Origin: Citrobacter werkmanii NBRC 105721
GTDB lineage: Bacteria; Pseudomonadota; Gammaproteobacteria; Enterobacterales; Enterobacteriaceae
Assembly (NCBI GenBank): GCA_000759755.1
Contig: BBMW01000003.1
Coordinates: forward strand, 186,001-250,000
Reading direction: 5' to 3'
DNA: 64,000 nucleotides
This document shows, piece after piece, positions 32,768-44,939 of the stretch; the stretch's first letter is position 1; each line of letters opens with the position of its first letter. Below the pieces are notes generated by a model, which did no database searches, was not told the DNA's origin, and was given only the letters and a program-made list of their open reading frames with translations. The translations under genes and the position numbers were made by a program.

Positions 32768-35041
32768 ATGAGCATTAGTCGGCGTAATTTTCTACGAGGG
32801 GTGGGTATAGGCTGCTCAGCCTGTGCGATAGGAAGTTTTCCACCAGGCGCACTGGCGCGAAATTCTCCCGAGCACATAAAAGGGAAAACATCCCTGACGC
32901 CAAGTTTGTGCGAAATGTGTTCTTTTCGCTGCCCAATTCAGGCTCAGGTAATTAATAATAAGACGGTTTTTATTCAAGGAAACCCTAATGCGCCTCAGCA
33001 GGGCACGCGTGTCTGTGCGCGCGGAGGGAGCGGTGTTAGCCTGGTCAACGACCCGCATCGTATTGTTAAACCGATGAAACGCACAGGACCTCGCGGGAGC
33101 GGTGAATGGCAGGTGATTAGCTGGCAGCAGGCATATAAAGAAATTGCCGAGAAAATGACGGTAATAAAAGCGCAGCATGGTCCCGAGGGGGTCGTATTCT
33201 CTTCCAAGTCCGGTTCGCTTTCTGGCCATTTATTTCATCTCGCGACGGCTTTTGGATCGCCGAACACGTTTACTCACGCGTCGACATGTCCCGCCGGAAA
33301 AGCGATTGCCGCTAAAGTTATGATGGGCGGCGATTTAGCCATGGATATCGTCAATACCCGTTATATGGTCTCTTTTGGCCATAACCTCTATGAAGGCATT
33401 GAAGTTGCCGACACGCATGAACTGATGACCGCGCAGGAAAAGGGCGCGAAGATGGTTAGCTTTGATCCCCGTTTATCCGTCTTCTCCAGCAAAGCGGATG
33501 AATGGCATGCGCTTAAGCCTGGCGGTGACTTACCAGTGCTGATGGCGATGTGTCACGTCATGATCAAAGAAAATCTGTATGACGCAGACTTTGTGGCACG
33601 CTACACCACAGGGTTTGACCAACTGGCTGAGGCGGTACAAGAGACCACGCCGGAATGGGCGCAAAAGCTCGCTGATGTGCCTGCTGATGTGATTATCCGG
33701 GTCACCCGCGAAATGGCCGCCTGCGCGCCTCACGCCATCGTCAGTCCGGGTCATCGTGCGACGTTTTCGCAAGAAGAAATTGATATGCGGCGCATGATTT
33801 TCACCCTCAATGTGTTACTTGGAAATATTGAGCGTGAGGGCGGGTTGTATCAGAAAAAAGCGGCGGCAACGTACAATAAGCTGGCCGGAGAGAAAGTTGC
33901 TCCCGTGCTGGCAAAACCCGATGCCAAGTTACCCAAACCAACGGCGCAGCGTATCGATCTGGTTGCCCCGCAGTTCAAGTACATCGCGGCCGGCGGCGGC
34001 GTTGTGCAGAGCATTATTGATGCCGTCTTAAATCAAACGCCGTATCCGGTGAAGGGATGGATTATGTCCCGACACAACCCTTTCCAGACCGTGACCTGTC
34101 GACCAGATCTGGTTAAGACTGTTGAACAGCTCGACCTGGTGGTCAGCTGCGATGTCTATTTAAGCGAAAGCGCGGCGTATGCCGATTATCTTTTACCTGA
34201 ATGTACTTACCTTGAGCGCGATGAAGAAGTTTCTGATATGTCAGGGCTGAATCCAGCCTATGCCCTGCGTCAGCAGGTTGTAGAGCCTATCGGTGATGCG
34301 CGTCCGAGCTGGCAAATCTGGAAAGAACTGGCTGTTCAGTTAGGCCTTGGGCAATTCTACCCATGGCAGGATATGCAAACGCGTCAGCTGTACCAGCTTA
34401 ATGGCGATCATGCGTTATCTGCTGAGCTACGTCAGAAAGGGTATCGGGAGTGGGGTGTTCCGCTATTGCTGCGCGAACCCGAAGCGGTGCGTCAGTTTGT
34501 GGCGCGCTATCCGGGCGCGGTTGCGGTTGATAGCGACGGCACCTATGGTGAACAACTGCGCTTTAAATCCCCGTCAGGAAAAATCGAACTCTACTCTGCG
34601 GAGCTGGAAACACTCCTGCCTGGCTATGGTGTTCCTCGCGCCCGCAATTTCGCGCTCAAAGGCGACAATGAACTCTACTTTATTCAAGGGAAAGTGGCGG
34701 TTCATACCAATGGCGCAACGCAATATGTGCCACTGCTGAGTGAGCTGATGTGGGACAACGCGGTGTGGATCCACCCGCAAACGGCCCGTGAAAAAGGTAT
34801 CGAAAGCGGCGATGACATCTGGCTGGAAAATGCAACCGGTAAGGAAAAAGGCAAAGCGCTGGTCACCGCTGGTATTCGACCCGATACGCTATTCGTCTAT
34901 ATGGGATTTGGCGCCAAGGCAGGAGCCAAAACAGCCGCGACGACGCACGGTATTCACTGCGGTAATTTGCTTCCGCATGTCACCAGTCCGGTGTCAGGTA
35001 CGGTGGTCCACACCTCTGGCGTTACGCTTCGTCGGGCATGA
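32768..35041 (+). CDS. phsA: thiosulfate reductase, molybdopterin catalytic subunit
   Basis: PhsA reduces thiosulfate to sulfide and sulfite in the periplasm as the catalytic subunit of PhsABC. A twin-arginine signal (SRRNFLRG) opens the 757-residue protein. Cys48, Cys51, Cys55 and Cys83 form the [4Fe-4S] site of DMSO-reductase family enzymes, and the TCPAGK segment near residue 174 offers the cysteine expected to bind molybdenum. Length equals Salmonella PhsA to within a residue. It leads the phsABC operon, 15 bases upstream of phsB. Polysulfide reductase is the nearest alternative. Confidence 0.92.
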   Translation: MSISRRNFLRGVGIGCSACAIGSFPPGALARNSPEHIKGKTSLTPSLCEMCSFRCPIQAQVINNKTVFIQGNPNAPQQGTRVCARGGSGVSLVNDPHRIVKPMKRTGPRGSGEWQVISWQQAYKEIAEKMTVIKAQHGPEGVVFSSKSGSLSGHLFHLATAFGSPNTFTHASTCPAGKAIAAKVMMGGDLAMDIVNTRYMVSFGHNLYEGIEVADTHELMTAQEKGAKMVSFDPRLSVFSSKADEWHALKPGGDLPVLMAMCHVMIKENLYDADFVARYTTGFDQLAEAVQETTPEWAQKLADVPADVIIRVTREMAACAPHAIVSPGHRATFSQEEIDMRRMIFTLNVLLGNIEREGGLYQKKAAATYNKLAGEKVAPVLAKPDAKLPKPTAQRIDLVAPQFKYIAAGGGVVQSIIDAVLNQTPYPVKGWIMSRHNPFQTVTCRPDLVKTVEQLDLVVSCDVYLSESAAYADYLLPECTYLERDEEVSDMSGLNPAYALRQQVVEPIGDARPSWQIWKELAVQLGLGQFYPWQDMQTRQLYQLNGDHALSAELRQKGYREWGVPLLLREPEAVRQFVARYPGAVAVDSDGTYGEQLRFKSPSGKIELYSAELETLLPGYGVPRARNFALKGDNELYFIQGKVAVHTNGATQYVPLLSELMWDNAVWIHPQTAREKGIESGDDIWLENATGKEKGKALVTAGIRPDTLFVYMGFGAKAGAKTAATTHGIHCGNLLPHVTSPVSGTVVHTSGVTLRRA

Positions 35042-35055
35042 GAAAGGAGTACATC

Positions 35056-35634
35056 ATGAATCAATCAACAAACCCTTATGTCATGCTGCATGACGAAAAA
35101 CGCTGTATTGGTTGTCAGGCGTGTACGGTTGCCTGCAAGGTACTGAATGACGTGCCTGAAGGTTTTAGCCGCTTACAGGTGCAGATCCGTTCACCGGAAC
35201 AGGAACCCGAGGCACTGTCCCACTTCCAGTTTGTTCGTGTTTCCTGCCAGCATTGTGAAGATGCGCCGTGCGTCAGCGTTTGTCCAACCGGTGCTTCATT
35301 CCGTGATGAAAACGGTATTGTGCAGGTGGATAAATCTCGCTGTATTGGCTGTGACTACTGCGTTGCTGCTTGTCCGTTCCATGTCCGTTATCTCAATCCA
35401 CAAACGGGAATCGCAGACAAATGTAATTTCTGCGCGGATACCCGCCTGGAGGTCGGACAGTCACCCGCCTGCGTTTCCGTTTGTCCTACGGATGCGTTGA
35501 AGTTCGGTCGTCGCGATGATCCGGAAATACAGCACTGGATCAATCAAAAAGAGGTTTATCGCCAGCAGGATACGCGTAGTGGCCCGGTGAGTGTTTATCG
35601 GCGTAAAGAGATCCATCAGGAGGGTAAAGTATGA
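35056..35634 (+). CDS. phsB: thiosulfate reductase, iron-sulfur electron-transfer subunit
   Basis: PhsB passes electrons from PhsC to PhsA. The ATG at 35056 with AAAGGAG at 35042-35048 gives 192 residues; an earlier frame start within phsA is unlikely. Four cysteine clusters ([35 protein letters not shown] and CNFCADTR...CVSVC) match the four-[4Fe-4S] ferredoxin subunit of this family. It overlaps phsC by four bases. Confidence 0.93.
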   Translation: MNQSTNPYVMLHDEKRCIGCQACTVACKVLNDVPEGFSRLQVQIRSPEQEPEALSHFQFVRVSCQHCEDAPCVSVCPTGASFRDENGIVQVDKSRCIGCDYCVAACPFHVRYLNPQTGIADKCNFCADTRLEVGQSPACVSVCPTDALKFGRRDDPEIQHWINQKEVYRQQDTRSGPVSVYRRKEIHQEGKV

Positions 35635-36398
35635 ATTCTATCTGGGGAGCGGAGCTTAACTATGCGCCGGACTACTGGCCGCTGTGGCTCATTTATGCGG
35701 GCGTTATTGTTGTGCTGATGATTGCGGGCCTCATCACGCACGCGCTGTTACGTCGGATGCTGGCGCCGAAAACGGCAACCGGAGAGGAGCACCGGGAATA
35801 CCTCTATTCGCTGGCTGTTCGCCGTTGGCACTGGGGAAATGCGCTACTCTTTATTCTGCTTTTGCTGAGCGGCCTGTTTGGCCACTTCTCTGTCGGACCG
35901 GTAGCGTTGATGGTACAGGTGCATACCTGGTGCGGCTTCGCATTGCTGGCCTTCTGGATAGGCTTTGTGTTAATAAACGCAACCAGCGGCAACGGCTGCC
36001 ATTATCGCGTGAAGTTAAACGGGTTGATATCACGCTGCCTGCTGCAAACGCGCTTTTATCTGTATGGCATCATGAAAGGCGAGCCGCATCCGTTTGCCGC
36101 AACGGCAAAGGATAAATTTAACCCACTGCAACAACTGGCCTACCTGGCCATTATGTACGCGCTGGTTCCGCTGTTGATCATCACCGGGTTGTTATGCCTC
36201 TACCCGCAGGTGGTAGCGGCAGGGCCTGTAATGCTGGTGCTGCATATGGCGTTAGCGATTGTGGGTTTACTGTTCATCTGCGCACATATTTACCTGTGCA
36301 CGCTGGGCGACACGCCAGGGCAAATTTTCCGCAGTATGATCGACGGCTATCATCGCCATCGCAGTCATCACGCAGAGACTGCGCCACGCAAAGGATAA
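35631..36398 (+). CDS. phsC: thiosulfate reductase, cytochrome b membrane subunit
   Basis: PhsC is the membrane anchor that oxidises menaquinol and carries b-type heme. The 255-residue protein has about five hydrophobic segments with histidines suited to heme binding ([38 protein letters not shown]). The order A-B-C and four-base overlap with phsB fit the known operon. The next gene, dacD, is separated by a strong palindrome. Confidence 0.92.
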   Translation: MNSIWGAELNYAPDYWPLWLIYAGVIVVLMIAGLITHALLRRMLAPKTATGEEHREYLYSLAVRRWHWGNALLFILLLLSGLFGHFSVGPVALMVQVHTWCGFALLAFWIGFVLINATSGNGCHYRVKLNGLISRCLLQTRFYLYGIMKGEPHPFAATAKDKFNPLQQLAYLAIMYALVPLLIITGLLCLYPQVVAAGPVMLVLHMALAIVGLLFICAHIYLCTLGDTPGQIFRSMIDGYHRHRSHHAETAPRKG

Positions 36399-36442
36399 TT
36401 TCGCGCGCGGTTTGTCTCTGACAGCCTTGTATAACAGCAAGA

Positions 36443-36464
36443 AAATGTGCCTTGTGTCACATTT
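36443..36464 (+). promoter_or_regulatory. CRP-binding site upstream of dacD
   Basis: TGTGCCTTGTGTCACA at 36446-36461, flanked by AAA and TTT, matches the CRP core TGTGA-N6-TCACA at nine of ten positions and keeps the consensus flanks. It lies within a larger 13-bp inverted repeat (36437-36449 with 36458-36470) and is centred about 85 bases before the dacD ATG. The same palindrome could also act as a hairpin after phsC, though a U-run is lacking. Confidence 0.6.
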
Positions 36465-36537
36465 TCTTGCAATTTATTCAAGTTTGTTCGACAGAACTTC
36501 CGTAAAAAGAACGGCTATTTCTCCCTTTTCTGAGGAC

Positions 36538-37710
36538 ATGCTGTTGAAACGCCGTTTGTTTATTGCCGCTTCACTATTCACGATGAGTTTTACGTCCGCT
36601 TGGGCGACCGATGCCACCAGCTTCGCCCCTCAGCCGCCTGCGATAAATGCCGGGGCGTGGGTATTAATGGATTACACCACGGGCCAAATTCTGACAGCCG
36701 GTAATGAACACCAGCAACGTAACCCCGCCAGTCTGACCAAGCTGATGACCGGCTATGTTGTTGATCGCGCAATCGACAGTAAGCGCATTAGTCCAACCGA
36801 TATTGTCACCGTTGGGCGCGATGCCTGGGCGAAAGACAATCCGGTATTCGTCGGTTCATCCCTGATGTTCCTGAAACAAGGCGATCGTGTTTCGGTGCGC
36901 GACCTCAGCCGCGGGCTAATTGTTGATTCAGGTAATGATGCCTGCGTGGCGTTGGCGGATTACATCGCCGGGGGACAACCGCAGTTTGTGGCGATGATGA
37001 ACAGCTATGCGCAAAAGCTGAACCTGCAGGACACCCATTTTGAAACGGTCCATGGTCTGGATGCGCCAGGTCAGCATAGCTCTGCTTACGATCTTGCCGT
37101 ATTGTCGAGGGCTATCATCCATGGTGAACCGGATTTCTACCATATGTACAGTGAGAAAAGCCTTACCTGGAACGGAATCACGCAGCAAAACCGTAATGGC
37201 CTGTTGTGGGATAAAACCATGAACGTTGATGGTCTGAAGACAGGGCATACGTCCGGGGCCGGGTTCAACCTGATCGCTTCCGCCGTTGATGGAAAACGTC
37301 GACTGATTGCGGTTGTGATGGGGGCGGAGAGTGCGAAAGGGCGTGAAGACCAGGCGCGTAAGCTGCTGCAATGGGGGCAACAAAACTTCGATACGGTGCA
37401 GGTTTTGCGTAGCGGTAAGCAGGTCGGTACTGAACGGATCTGGTATGGCGACAAAGAAAAAATCAGCCTGGGCACCGAGCAGGATTTCTGGATGGCCCTG
37501 CCTAAAACGGAAGTCGCTAACATTAAAGCAAAATATGTCCTTGATAAGAAAGAACTGGTCGCGCCAATCGCGGCACATCAGCGTGTGGGTGAAATTGAAC
37601 TCTACGATCGGGACAAGCTGGTGGCGCACTGGCCTCTGGTTACGCTGGAGTCCGTCAGCGAAGGCGGCGTTTTCTCGCGTCTGAGCGATTATTTCCACCA
37701 TAAGGCGTAG
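36538..37710 (+). CDS. dacD: D-alanyl-D-alanine carboxypeptidase (PBP6b)
   Basis: DacD trims the terminal D-Ala from peptidoglycan stem peptides in the periplasm. The ATG at 36538 after a GAGG site gives 390 residues with a signal peptide (LLKRRLFIAASLFTMSFTSA) whose cleavage would fall after AWA. Active-site motifs are SLTK (in NPASLTKLMTG), SGN (VDSGNDACVAL) and KTG (GLKTGHTSGAG). A C-terminal amphipathic tail (FSRLSDYFHHKA) would anchor it to the membrane, as for PBP5 relatives. Sequence closely resembles E. coli DacD. Confidence 0.96.
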   Translation: MLLKRRLFIAASLFTMSFTSAWATDATSFAPQPPAINAGAWVLMDYTTGQILTAGNEHQQRNPASLTKLMTGYVVDRAIDSKRISPTDIVTVGRDAWAKDNPVFVGSSLMFLKQGDRVSVRDLSRGLIVDSGNDACVALADYIAGGQPQFVAMMNSYAQKLNLQDTHFETVHGLDAPGQHSSAYDLAVLSRAIIHGEPDFYHMYSEKSLTWNGITQQNRNGLLWDKTMNVDGLKTGHTSGAGFNLIASAVDGKRRLIAVVMGAESAKGREDQARKLLQWGQQNFDTVQVLRSGKQVGTERIWYGDKEKISLGTEQDFWMALPKTEVANIKAKYVLDKKELVAPIAAHQRVGEIELYDRDKLVAHWPLVTLESVSEGGVFSRLSDYFHHKA

Positions 37711-37798
37711 TTATTTCCTGGAAAGCCTGACTGGCAAGAGTGCGAATCTGCTCACATAATAATCACTATTTGCTTGTGGCCGTAATACCTAAAAATTA

Positions 37799-37818
37799 TA
37801 CTGTATATAAACACAGTG
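37799..37818 (+). promoter_or_regulatory. LexA box of sbmC
   Basis: TACTGTATATAAACACAGTG contains CTG-N10-CAG with the AT-rich centre of the SOS box and sits 17 bases before the sbmC ATG. sbmC is an SOS-induced gene in E. coli. Confidence 0.85.
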
Positions 37819-37834
37819 TAATCGCGGAGGTTAT

Positions 37835-38302
37835 ATGGAGTACGAGATTAAGCAGGTCGATAAACGCAGGATTGCCGGTTTTCACATGGTTGGTCCGTGG
37901 GAACAAACGGTAAAGCAAGGTTTTGAGCAGTTAATGAAGTGGGTCGACGGGAAGCAAATTGTTCCGCTGGAATGGATAGCCGTTTATTACGACAATCCTG
38001 ACGTTGTCCCGGCGGAGAAACTGCGTTGCGATACCGTGGTATCCGTGCCTGAAGATTTTGCGATCCCGGAAAATAGCGAAGGGGTGATCCTGACCGAAGT
38101 GGCGGGTGGCGACTATGCTATTGCCGTTGCGCGCGTTGAAAATCATGATTTTGCCACGCCCTGGTATCAGTTCTTTGACCGCCTGATGCAGGATACGACT
38201 TACGAAATAGCCGCTAAACCCTGCTTTGAAGTGTACATGAACAATGGCATGGAGGATGGCTACTGGGACATTGAAATGTACATACCGGTGCAGTCGAAGT
38301 AA
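37835..38302 (+). CDS. sbmC: DNA gyrase inhibitor SbmC (GyrI)
   Basis: SbmC binds DNA gyrase and protects cells against gyrase poisons such as microcin B17. The 155-residue protein belongs to the GyrI-like small-molecule-binding family (SOUL/RobA C-terminal fold), beginning [20 protein letters not shown] and ending with the [20 protein letters not shown] block. A LexA box and a good AGGAGG-like site (GGAGG) stand before the ATG. Length is as in E. coli (within two residues). Confidence 0.95.
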   Translation: MEYEIKQVDKRRIAGFHMVGPWEQTVKQGFEQLMKWVDGKQIVPLEWIAVYYDNPDVVPAEKLRCDTVVSVPEDFAIPENSEGVILTEVAGGDYAIAVARVENHDFATPWYQFFDRLMQDTTYEIAAKPCFEVYMNNGMEDGYWDIEMYIPVQSK

Positions 38303-38388
38303 CTGTTTTTGATGCAAAACAGGATGATATTTTCAGGCAAAAAACGAGTACAATTTTGTTCTTTGCTATTCGCTGACGGAGTGCATGA

Positions 38389-39447
38389 GTGCGTGCCAAT
38401 AAGTCACTGAGTCCTTTTGAAATTCGTTTGTATCGTCATTATCGTGTAGTGCACGGTATTCGCATTGCGCTTGCGTTTATTCTCACTTTTCTGTTGGTAC
38501 GCCTGTTAAACATTCCTGAAGGTACATGGCCTCTGATCACTCTGGTGGTGATCATGGGGCCTATTTCTTTTTGGGGTAACGTTGTTCCCCGAGCTTTTGA
38601 ACGGATTGGCGGCACGATCCTGGGATCGGTGCTTGGGCTGGTGGCCCTGCGTCTGGAGCTTTTTTCGCTTCCGCTAATGCTGATATGGTGCGCGGTGGCG
38701 ATGTTTCTCTGCGGTTGGCTGGCATTGGGCAAAAAACCGTATCAGGCGCTGCTGATTGGTATTACGCTTGCTGTCGTTGTGGGCGCGCCCGCTGGGGATA
38801 TGAATACGGCGTTATGGCGTGGCGGCGACGTTATTCTGGGATCGTTACTGGCGATGCTGTTTACCGGCGTGTGGCCACAACGGGCATTTATACACTGGCG
38901 TATTCAGCTGGCGCATTGCGTAACGGGGTACAATCGGGTGTACCAGGCGGCGCTCTCCCCCAATCTGCTTGAACAACCGCGACTGGAGAAGCATTTACAA
39001 CAGCTGTTGAGCGAGGTTGTCAAAATGCGCGGGCTCATCGTCCCTGCCAGTAAAGAAACACACATTCAGAAATCCATTTTTGAGGCTATTCAGACGGTTA
39101 ATCGTAACCTCGTCTGCATGCTGGAGCTGCAAATTAATGCGCTCTGGGCCAGCCGTACCAGCCATTTTGTTATGCTGAACGCGCATACTCTGCGTGAAAC
39201 CCAGCTCAGGACGCAGCAGGCGCTACTGACAATAACGCATGCATTATATGAAGGTAACCCGCAGCCAGTGCTGGCGAATACGGAGAAGCTCAACGATACC
39301 GTGGTGGAGCTGCGTCAGCTTATCGCTGAGCATAAAGGTGATAATGTCGCGGAAACGCCTATTCACGGCTACGTTTGGTTGAATATGGAGATGGCGCGAC
39401 AGCTGGAGTTACTTTCGCATTTAATCTGTCGCGCGTTGCGCAAATAA
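38389..39447 (+). CDS. yeeA: FUSC-family inner-membrane protein YeeA
   Basis: The 352-residue protein starts at a GTG (MRANKSLSPFEIRLYRHY), as the E. coli protein of the same length does. About six membrane segments fill residues 20-165 (including WGNVVPRAFERIGGTILGS and LALGKKPYQALLIG), followed by a helical cytoplasmic domain. This is the fusaric-acid-resistance/aromatic exporter-like architecture. The transported substrate is not known. Confidence 0.9.
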   Translation: MRANKSLSPFEIRLYRHYRVVHGIRIALAFILTFLLVRLLNIPEGTWPLITLVVIMGPISFWGNVVPRAFERIGGTILGSVLGLVALRLELFSLPLMLIWCAVAMFLCGWLALGKKPYQALLIGITLAVVVGAPAGDMNTALWRGGDVILGSLLAMLFTGVWPQRAFIHWRIQLAHCVTGYNRVYQAALSPNLLEQPRLEKHLQQLLSEVVKMRGLIVPASKETHIQKSIFEAIQTVNRNLVCMLELQINALWASRTSHFVMLNAHTLRETQLRTQQALLTITHALYEGNPQPVLANTEKLNDTVVELRQLIAEHKGDNVAETPIHGYVWLNMEMARQLELLSHLICRALRK

Positions 39448-39520
39448 AGAGCAGATGAGGGGATTGGTTCTACTGCTGCTTCGATTCAGCAAAGATTAGA
39501 GGTATGATACTGAAAAAGGC

Positions 39521-39549
39521 TAAAACCATTGGTAACTGCAATGGTTTTA
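39521..39549 (+). other. hairpin between yeeA and yeeX
   Basis: TAAAACCATTG at 39521-39531 and CAATGGTTTTA at 39539-39549 form a perfect 11-bp stem with a seven-base loop in the 238-base yeeA-yeeX gap. There is no U-run after it, so it may be a weak terminator or a structure in the yeeX leader. Confidence 0.4.
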
Positions 39550-39685
39550 CCCTCGATAATTCAGGTTTCAACCATGCATTGTCGATGCAGATGCAACTTG
39601 AAGTATGGCGGGCATGAAAGTAATGTTGACCCACTTTAGCCGTTGTTTTAACGAATCCGAATCTCACATTATCAGGGGTGTAAAA

Positions 39686-40021
39686 ATGGAAACTACCAAG
39701 CCTTCTTTCCAGGACGTGCTGGAATTTGTTCGTCTGTTCCGTCGTAAAAACAAACTGCAACGTGAAATCCAGGACGTTGAGAAAAAGATCCGTGACAACC
39801 AGAAACGTGTCCTGCTGTTGGACAACCTGAGCGACTACATCAAGCCTGGGATGAGCGTCGAAGCGATCCAGGGCATTATTGCCAGCATGAAAAGCGATTA
39901 CGAAGATCGCGTAGATGATTACATCATCAAAAATGCTGAGATCTCAAAAGAGCGCCGCGATATTTCTAAGAAACTGAAAGCCATGGGCGAACTGAAAAAC
40001 GGCGAAGCGAAAGCTGAGTAA
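39686..40021 (+). CDS. yeeX: conserved coiled-coil protein YeeX (DUF496)
   Basis: Translation from the ATG at 39686, after AGGGGTG, gives 111 residues beginning [20 protein letters not shown]. The protein is strongly helical and charged with heptads over residues 20-45 and 75-105, and is nearly identical to the E. coli protein along its length. A frame start at 39605 would add 27 residues without support. The function is not established; it is a small cytoplasmic protein. Confidence 0.92.
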   Translation: METTKPSFQDVLEFVRLFRRKNKLQREIQDVEKKIRDNQKRVLLLDNLSDYIKPGMSVEAIQGIIASMKSDYEDRVDDYIIKNAEISKERRDISKKLKAMGELKNGEAKAE

Positions 40022-40038
40022 CGATTTTATGCTTGTCC

Positions 40039-40061
40039 GGGTCGCTGCTGTGCGGCGACCC
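40039..40061. terminator. hairpin between convergent yeeX and pduX
   Basis: GGGTCGC at 40039-40045 pairs with GCGACCC at 40055-40061. It fills the 40-base gap between yeeX and the convergent pdu operon end. No U-run is present on either side, so termination here may be weak or rho-assisted. Confidence 0.5.
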
Positions 40062-40928
40062 TTATCGCAGTTCAACTCCGCCTGCGACCATCCGCAATAA
40101 ATGCTGTTCCGGCCAGTGAACCGTCAGTTTTTTCTGCGTCAGCATCCATTTTATGTAATCCACATCATGACGCGTTCTGTCCAGCATCAGGCCGACAACG
40201 CTGCCGCTGTGCGCAACGTTAACGCCGTATAAATCACATTCCTCTACCAGCGCTAAGAGCAAATCAAAATCTGGCTTCGGTAACAGCAACTGGCTGGCGA
40301 CTGCGCTAAGCGTAGCGGCTTCGCCCAACCGGTAAGGGTTTTGGCTGATACAGGCATCCTGTACTTTTTCCCATGCCTGTTTGAGGGCCGGAGCGCCTGC
40401 CTGTAACCCGGCATGACGGGGAATACGGTGATAATCCGCAGTACGCAAGATCTCCGGGCTTTCGAGAACCAACAGATCGAGTTGAGGCTGGGCTTCGCAG
40501 GAAATCTGTGTGGAGGCGTCGTTATGATCGAAAAGGGTAAGCTTACGAAAAACGGTGCTGTCGGTCGGCTCCAGCGAAACGCAAAGGTGCGCCAGCGTAG
40601 GCTCATCCAGGTGATGGCCCAGATGATGTGCTGTGGCGACAGCGGTGGCGGCAATATCTGCAGTGCTGCTGGCCATTCCTTTAGCGATGGGAATAGTTGA
40701 CTGGACATCAATTCGGATATCCTGACTCATCTGCGCCGGGTACTGCCAGTGCTGCAATAGCCGATTAACCATCGCCCGTGAAAGTGGACGTTCCTCTGCC
40801 AGCGGCGAGCCTGAAGTGACCTCAACGGTGCTATACCATTCGACCGGGCAGGAGACCAATTTCTCACTGCCCAGAATCCAGCCCTGGATAAGTTCTCCGC
40901 ACGATGCGGGACATTGCGCAACAGCCAC
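40062..40928 (-). CDS. pduX: L-threonine kinase
   Basis: PduX phosphorylates L-threonine to give threonine phosphate, the precursor of the aminopropanol arm of cobalamin. The 288-residue protein is a GHMP kinase: PIAKGMASSTADIAATA is the phosphate-binding loop and VNVAHSGSVVGLML the C-terminal motif; the N-terminus has AQCPASCGELIQG. The GTG start at 40928 has AAGGTG upstream. It is the last pdu gene, 92 bases beyond pduW, which links the operon to B12 assembly. Confidence 0.95.
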   Translation of the reverse strand: MAVAQCPASCGELIQGWILGSEKLVSCPVEWYSTVEVTSGSPLAEERPLSRAMVNRLLQHWQYPAQMSQDIRIDVQSTIPIAKGMASSTADIAATAVATAHHLGHHLDEPTLAHLCVSLEPTDSTVFRKLTLFDHNDASTQISCEAQPQLDLLVLESPEILRTADYHRIPRHAGLQAGAPALKQAWEKVQDACISQNPYRLGEAATLSAVASQLLLPKPDFDLLLALVEECDLYGVNVAHSGSVVGLMLDRTRHDVDYIKWMLTQKKLTVHWPEQHLLRMVAGGVELR

Positions 40929-41020
40929 GTCTTCACCTTTGTGATCAGCAATCTTCGGCGCATAGTGTCATGGCGATCATGCTATTACCATGATTTGCCG
41001 CAATTTGCGGTGCGGCAGCG

Positions 41021-42672
<1,652 letters not shown>

Positions 42673-42676
42673 GAGA

Positions 42677-43027
42677 TTACGTCCGGGTGATGGGGCAAGC
42701 GGTAAAACGCATCATTTCGCCCAGCGTTCGGGTTACCTGTTTCAGCGCGTACTCAACGGCGGAGACATCGCCCGTCAGTACCACTGCGCCGGTAAATCGG
42801 TCGAGAAAACCAATCTCTACCGCCCCGGATTTCGTGGCGATATCGCAGGCGATAATTGAGGCTTCGCTGGGGGTAATCGTCAAAATCCCGATTGCGGATA
42901 CTGAATCCTGTAATCCCAGCTTCTTGAACAAATCTTTTCCGGGATTGGCGATAAGATGCGCCAGCGTGACCTGCTTGCCAGGAACATATTCCTGGATCAT
43001 ACGATCCGTGGTGGGCTGTCTTTCCAT
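42677..43027 (-). CDS. pduU: circularly permuted BMC shell protein
   Basis: The ATG at 43027 gives 116 residues ([20 protein letters not shown]), the normal length; a longer frame overlaps pduT. PduU is a permuted BMC-domain protein forming hexamers with a beta-barrel cap made of the N-terminal segment. The central [21 protein letters not shown] stretch and [13 protein letters not shown] are BMC-type secondary structure in permuted order. It overlaps the pduT stop by one base. Confidence 0.95.
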   Translation of the reverse strand: MERQPTTDRMIQEYVPGKQVTLAHLIANPGKDLFKKLGLQDSVSAIGILTITPSEASIIACDIATKSGAVEIGFLDRFTGAVVLTGDVSAVEYALKQVTRTLGEMMRFTACPITRT

Positions 43028-43581
43028 TATCCCTCCACCATCTGCCGCCACATGCTTTCATGCGGGCGAGGTATGACAGAACGATAAACCAACAGGCCTT
43101 TTTCACCCGCGCTTTCACTGGCAACCGTTACTGCGTTATTCACATCGGATACATCGCCAGCGACAACCATGTAGCACTTGCCGCCAATACCAAATGCCAT
43201 GTGCACGCGAACCAATGTGACATTGGAAGCTTTAACTGCGCGATCCGCGGCACAGATACAGGCCGCCACGCTCCATGTTTCAACAATCCCGACGGCCTGA
43301 CGCTTATCCACGCTATTTAACCCGCTGATCGCCGGGAGTACGCTGGCATGGATATTAGGCAGTACCAGACTGTCAACGAGCATATCGCCAGCAAGAGATG
43401 TACCAGTGGCTATTGCCTGCTGTACTGCGCCTACGTCACCACCAAGCATAAGCAGGAATTTTCCCGGGCAGATGGTCTTGCTGACCAGTAAATTCACATT
43501 CGCGCTTTTTAACATGGCATCGCCAGCTTCCATTCCTTTGGCAATGCTGGTGAGTTCTAAGATCCCTATAGCCTGAGACAT
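43027..43581 (-). CDS. pduT: tandem-BMC shell protein with Fe-S site
   Basis: The 184-residue protein consists of two BMC domains in tandem (starting [20 protein letters not shown] and [20 protein letters not shown]) that form trimers. Cys38 in the SKTICPGK loop is at the position that binds a [4Fe-4S] cluster in the trimer pore of characterised PduT. It probably lets electrons pass the shell, with PduS next door as the likely partner. Two bases separate it from pduS. Confidence 0.96.
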   Translation of the reverse strand: MSQAIGILELTSIAKGMEAGDAMLKSANVNLLVSKTICPGKFLLMLGGDVGAVQQAIATGTSLAGDMLVDSLVLPNIHASVLPAISGLNSVDKRQAVGIVETWSVAACICAADRAVKASNVTLVRVHMAFGIGGKCYMVVAGDVSDVNNAVTVASESAGEKGLLVYRSVIPRPHESMWRQMVEG

Positions 43582-43583
43582 GA

Positions 43584-44939
43584 TTAACCTCTTATTACCG
43601 TGATGGATTGCTCAGTGATTTCGCTGACAATACCGTCAATACTGGCGTGGACTGGCGCACCTAATGCGCCTGCCGGCACATCGGCAACGCATTGACCGCG
43701 AACAACGCGATCGCCTTGCTGTACACATGGGATGGCGCTGGCGCCAATATGCTGGCGTAGCAACAGCGTCGTTTCATCGGTGGAATAATCAGTCTCAGCC
43801 AATGGCGCATCGTGATACCAGTCGCTAAGACCCAGTTTGGTAATAAGGCGCTTAACCGGGATCAACCGGTACTTCGCCATTTCATCCTCAGGATTTAGCG
43901 GCCCTTCATAACGATGGTTGAGCGCCCGTAGTTCGCGTTTAAGCATGCGGTTGATTCGCATCGGCGATATTCCAACCGGACAGGCTACGCTTTCACAGAC
44001 ATTGCATTCTGAGCAGGTCAGGGCCGTGAGCAGCAGCTGTGGTGTGGCCGCCTGCTGATAATTAACCGCGCGAACCAGCAGGTGTGGTGATAATTCATGG
44101 CCAATTAAGTGCCTTGGGCACAAATCCGTACACAAACGGCACTGCTCGCATACGGTTTTTGCGACGGAAAGCACGGTGCGTTCATCCTGCATTCGCCGCT
44201 GAATCAGCGCATGAGATTTTGGTAAAACCAGCAACCCCCCGGTGGTTTTGCTGACGGGGGTATCCAGGGAGGTAATCAGACCGCCCATCATCGGGCCGCC
44301 ATTAATAAATCCAGGATCGTCAACGGTTGCGCCTCCCGCCAGCGCCAGCACCTCGCGAAGTGACATCCCGATAGGGACAGTGAGAGTGATTGGTTTGGCG
44401 ACTGCGCCGTTGACGGTCAGCGTGCGACGGGTAACGGGATATTGCTGTTCAACCGCTCTGGCGATGTTGAGCACGGTCTGGACGTTATTGACCACCACGC
44501 CGACGCTGACCGGCAGTGCGGCAGGTGGGACCCTCCGGCCTGTTGCCATCCAGATGGTCAGCACCTCGTCACCGGCCGGGTAGACATCTGGTAAAATGTG
44601 TAACCGGATATCGGCAGGCAGCAGGGGAACTAACGCATTGATAGCATTCTGGTATTTTTCTTTAAGCGCAATAATACCGGCACTGGCTCCGGTAGCCGTC
44701 ATGGCATATTTAACGCCGCGAATAAGTCGACCTGCCTGGACGCTCATCAATTGCTGGTCAACTTTTAACATCGGTTCACATTCGGCGGCATTCACCAAAA
44801 ATGTATCGACCTGCGCCTGTAATTTTACGTGTGCAGGAAAACCCGCACCGCCTGCCCCGACAACGCCAGCAGCCCGAACGCGTTCGCGTATCGTCTGCGC
44901 ATCATAAAGCGTGGACTCTGCCGTCATGGCTGTATTCAT
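43584..44939 (-). CDS. pduS: cobalamin reductase
   Basis: PduS reduces cob(III)alamin and cob(II)alamin within the microcompartment, feeding the adenosyltransferase PduO. The 451-residue protein is an RnfC-like flavoprotein: [20 protein letters not shown] at the N-terminus, an FMN/NAD region with [14 protein letters not shown], and two cysteine clusters ([12 protein letters not shown] and [13 protein letters not shown]) for two [4Fe-4S] centres. It overlaps pduQ by four bases. Confidence 0.96.
   Translation of the reverse strand: MNTAMTAESTLYDAQTIRERVRAAGVVGAGGAGFPAHVKLQAQVDTFLVNAAECEPMLKVDQQLMSVQAGRLIRGVKYAMTATGASAGIIALKEKYQNAINALVPLLPADIRLHILPDVYPAGDEVLTIWMATGRRVPPAALPVSVGVVVNNVQTVLNIARAVEQQYPVTRRTLTVNGAVAKPITLTVPIGMSLREVLALAGGATVDDPGFINGGPMMGGLITSLDTPVSKTTGGLLVLPKSHALIQRRMQDERTVLSVAKTVCEQCRLCTDLCPRHLIGHELSPHLLVRAVNYQQAATPQLLLTALTCSECNVCESVACPVGISPMRINRMLKRELRALNHRYEGPLNPEDEMAKYRLIPVKRLITKLGLSDWYHDAPLAETDYSTDETTLLLRQHIGASAIPCVQQGDRVVRGQCVADVPAGALGAPVHASIDGIVSEITEQSITVIRG

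Noticed and set aside
36437-36470. Palindrome after phsC as a plain terminator
   Set aside because: The stem is strong, but the following sequence is AATTTATT with no U-run, and the core matches CRP closely, so a regulatory site is preferred.
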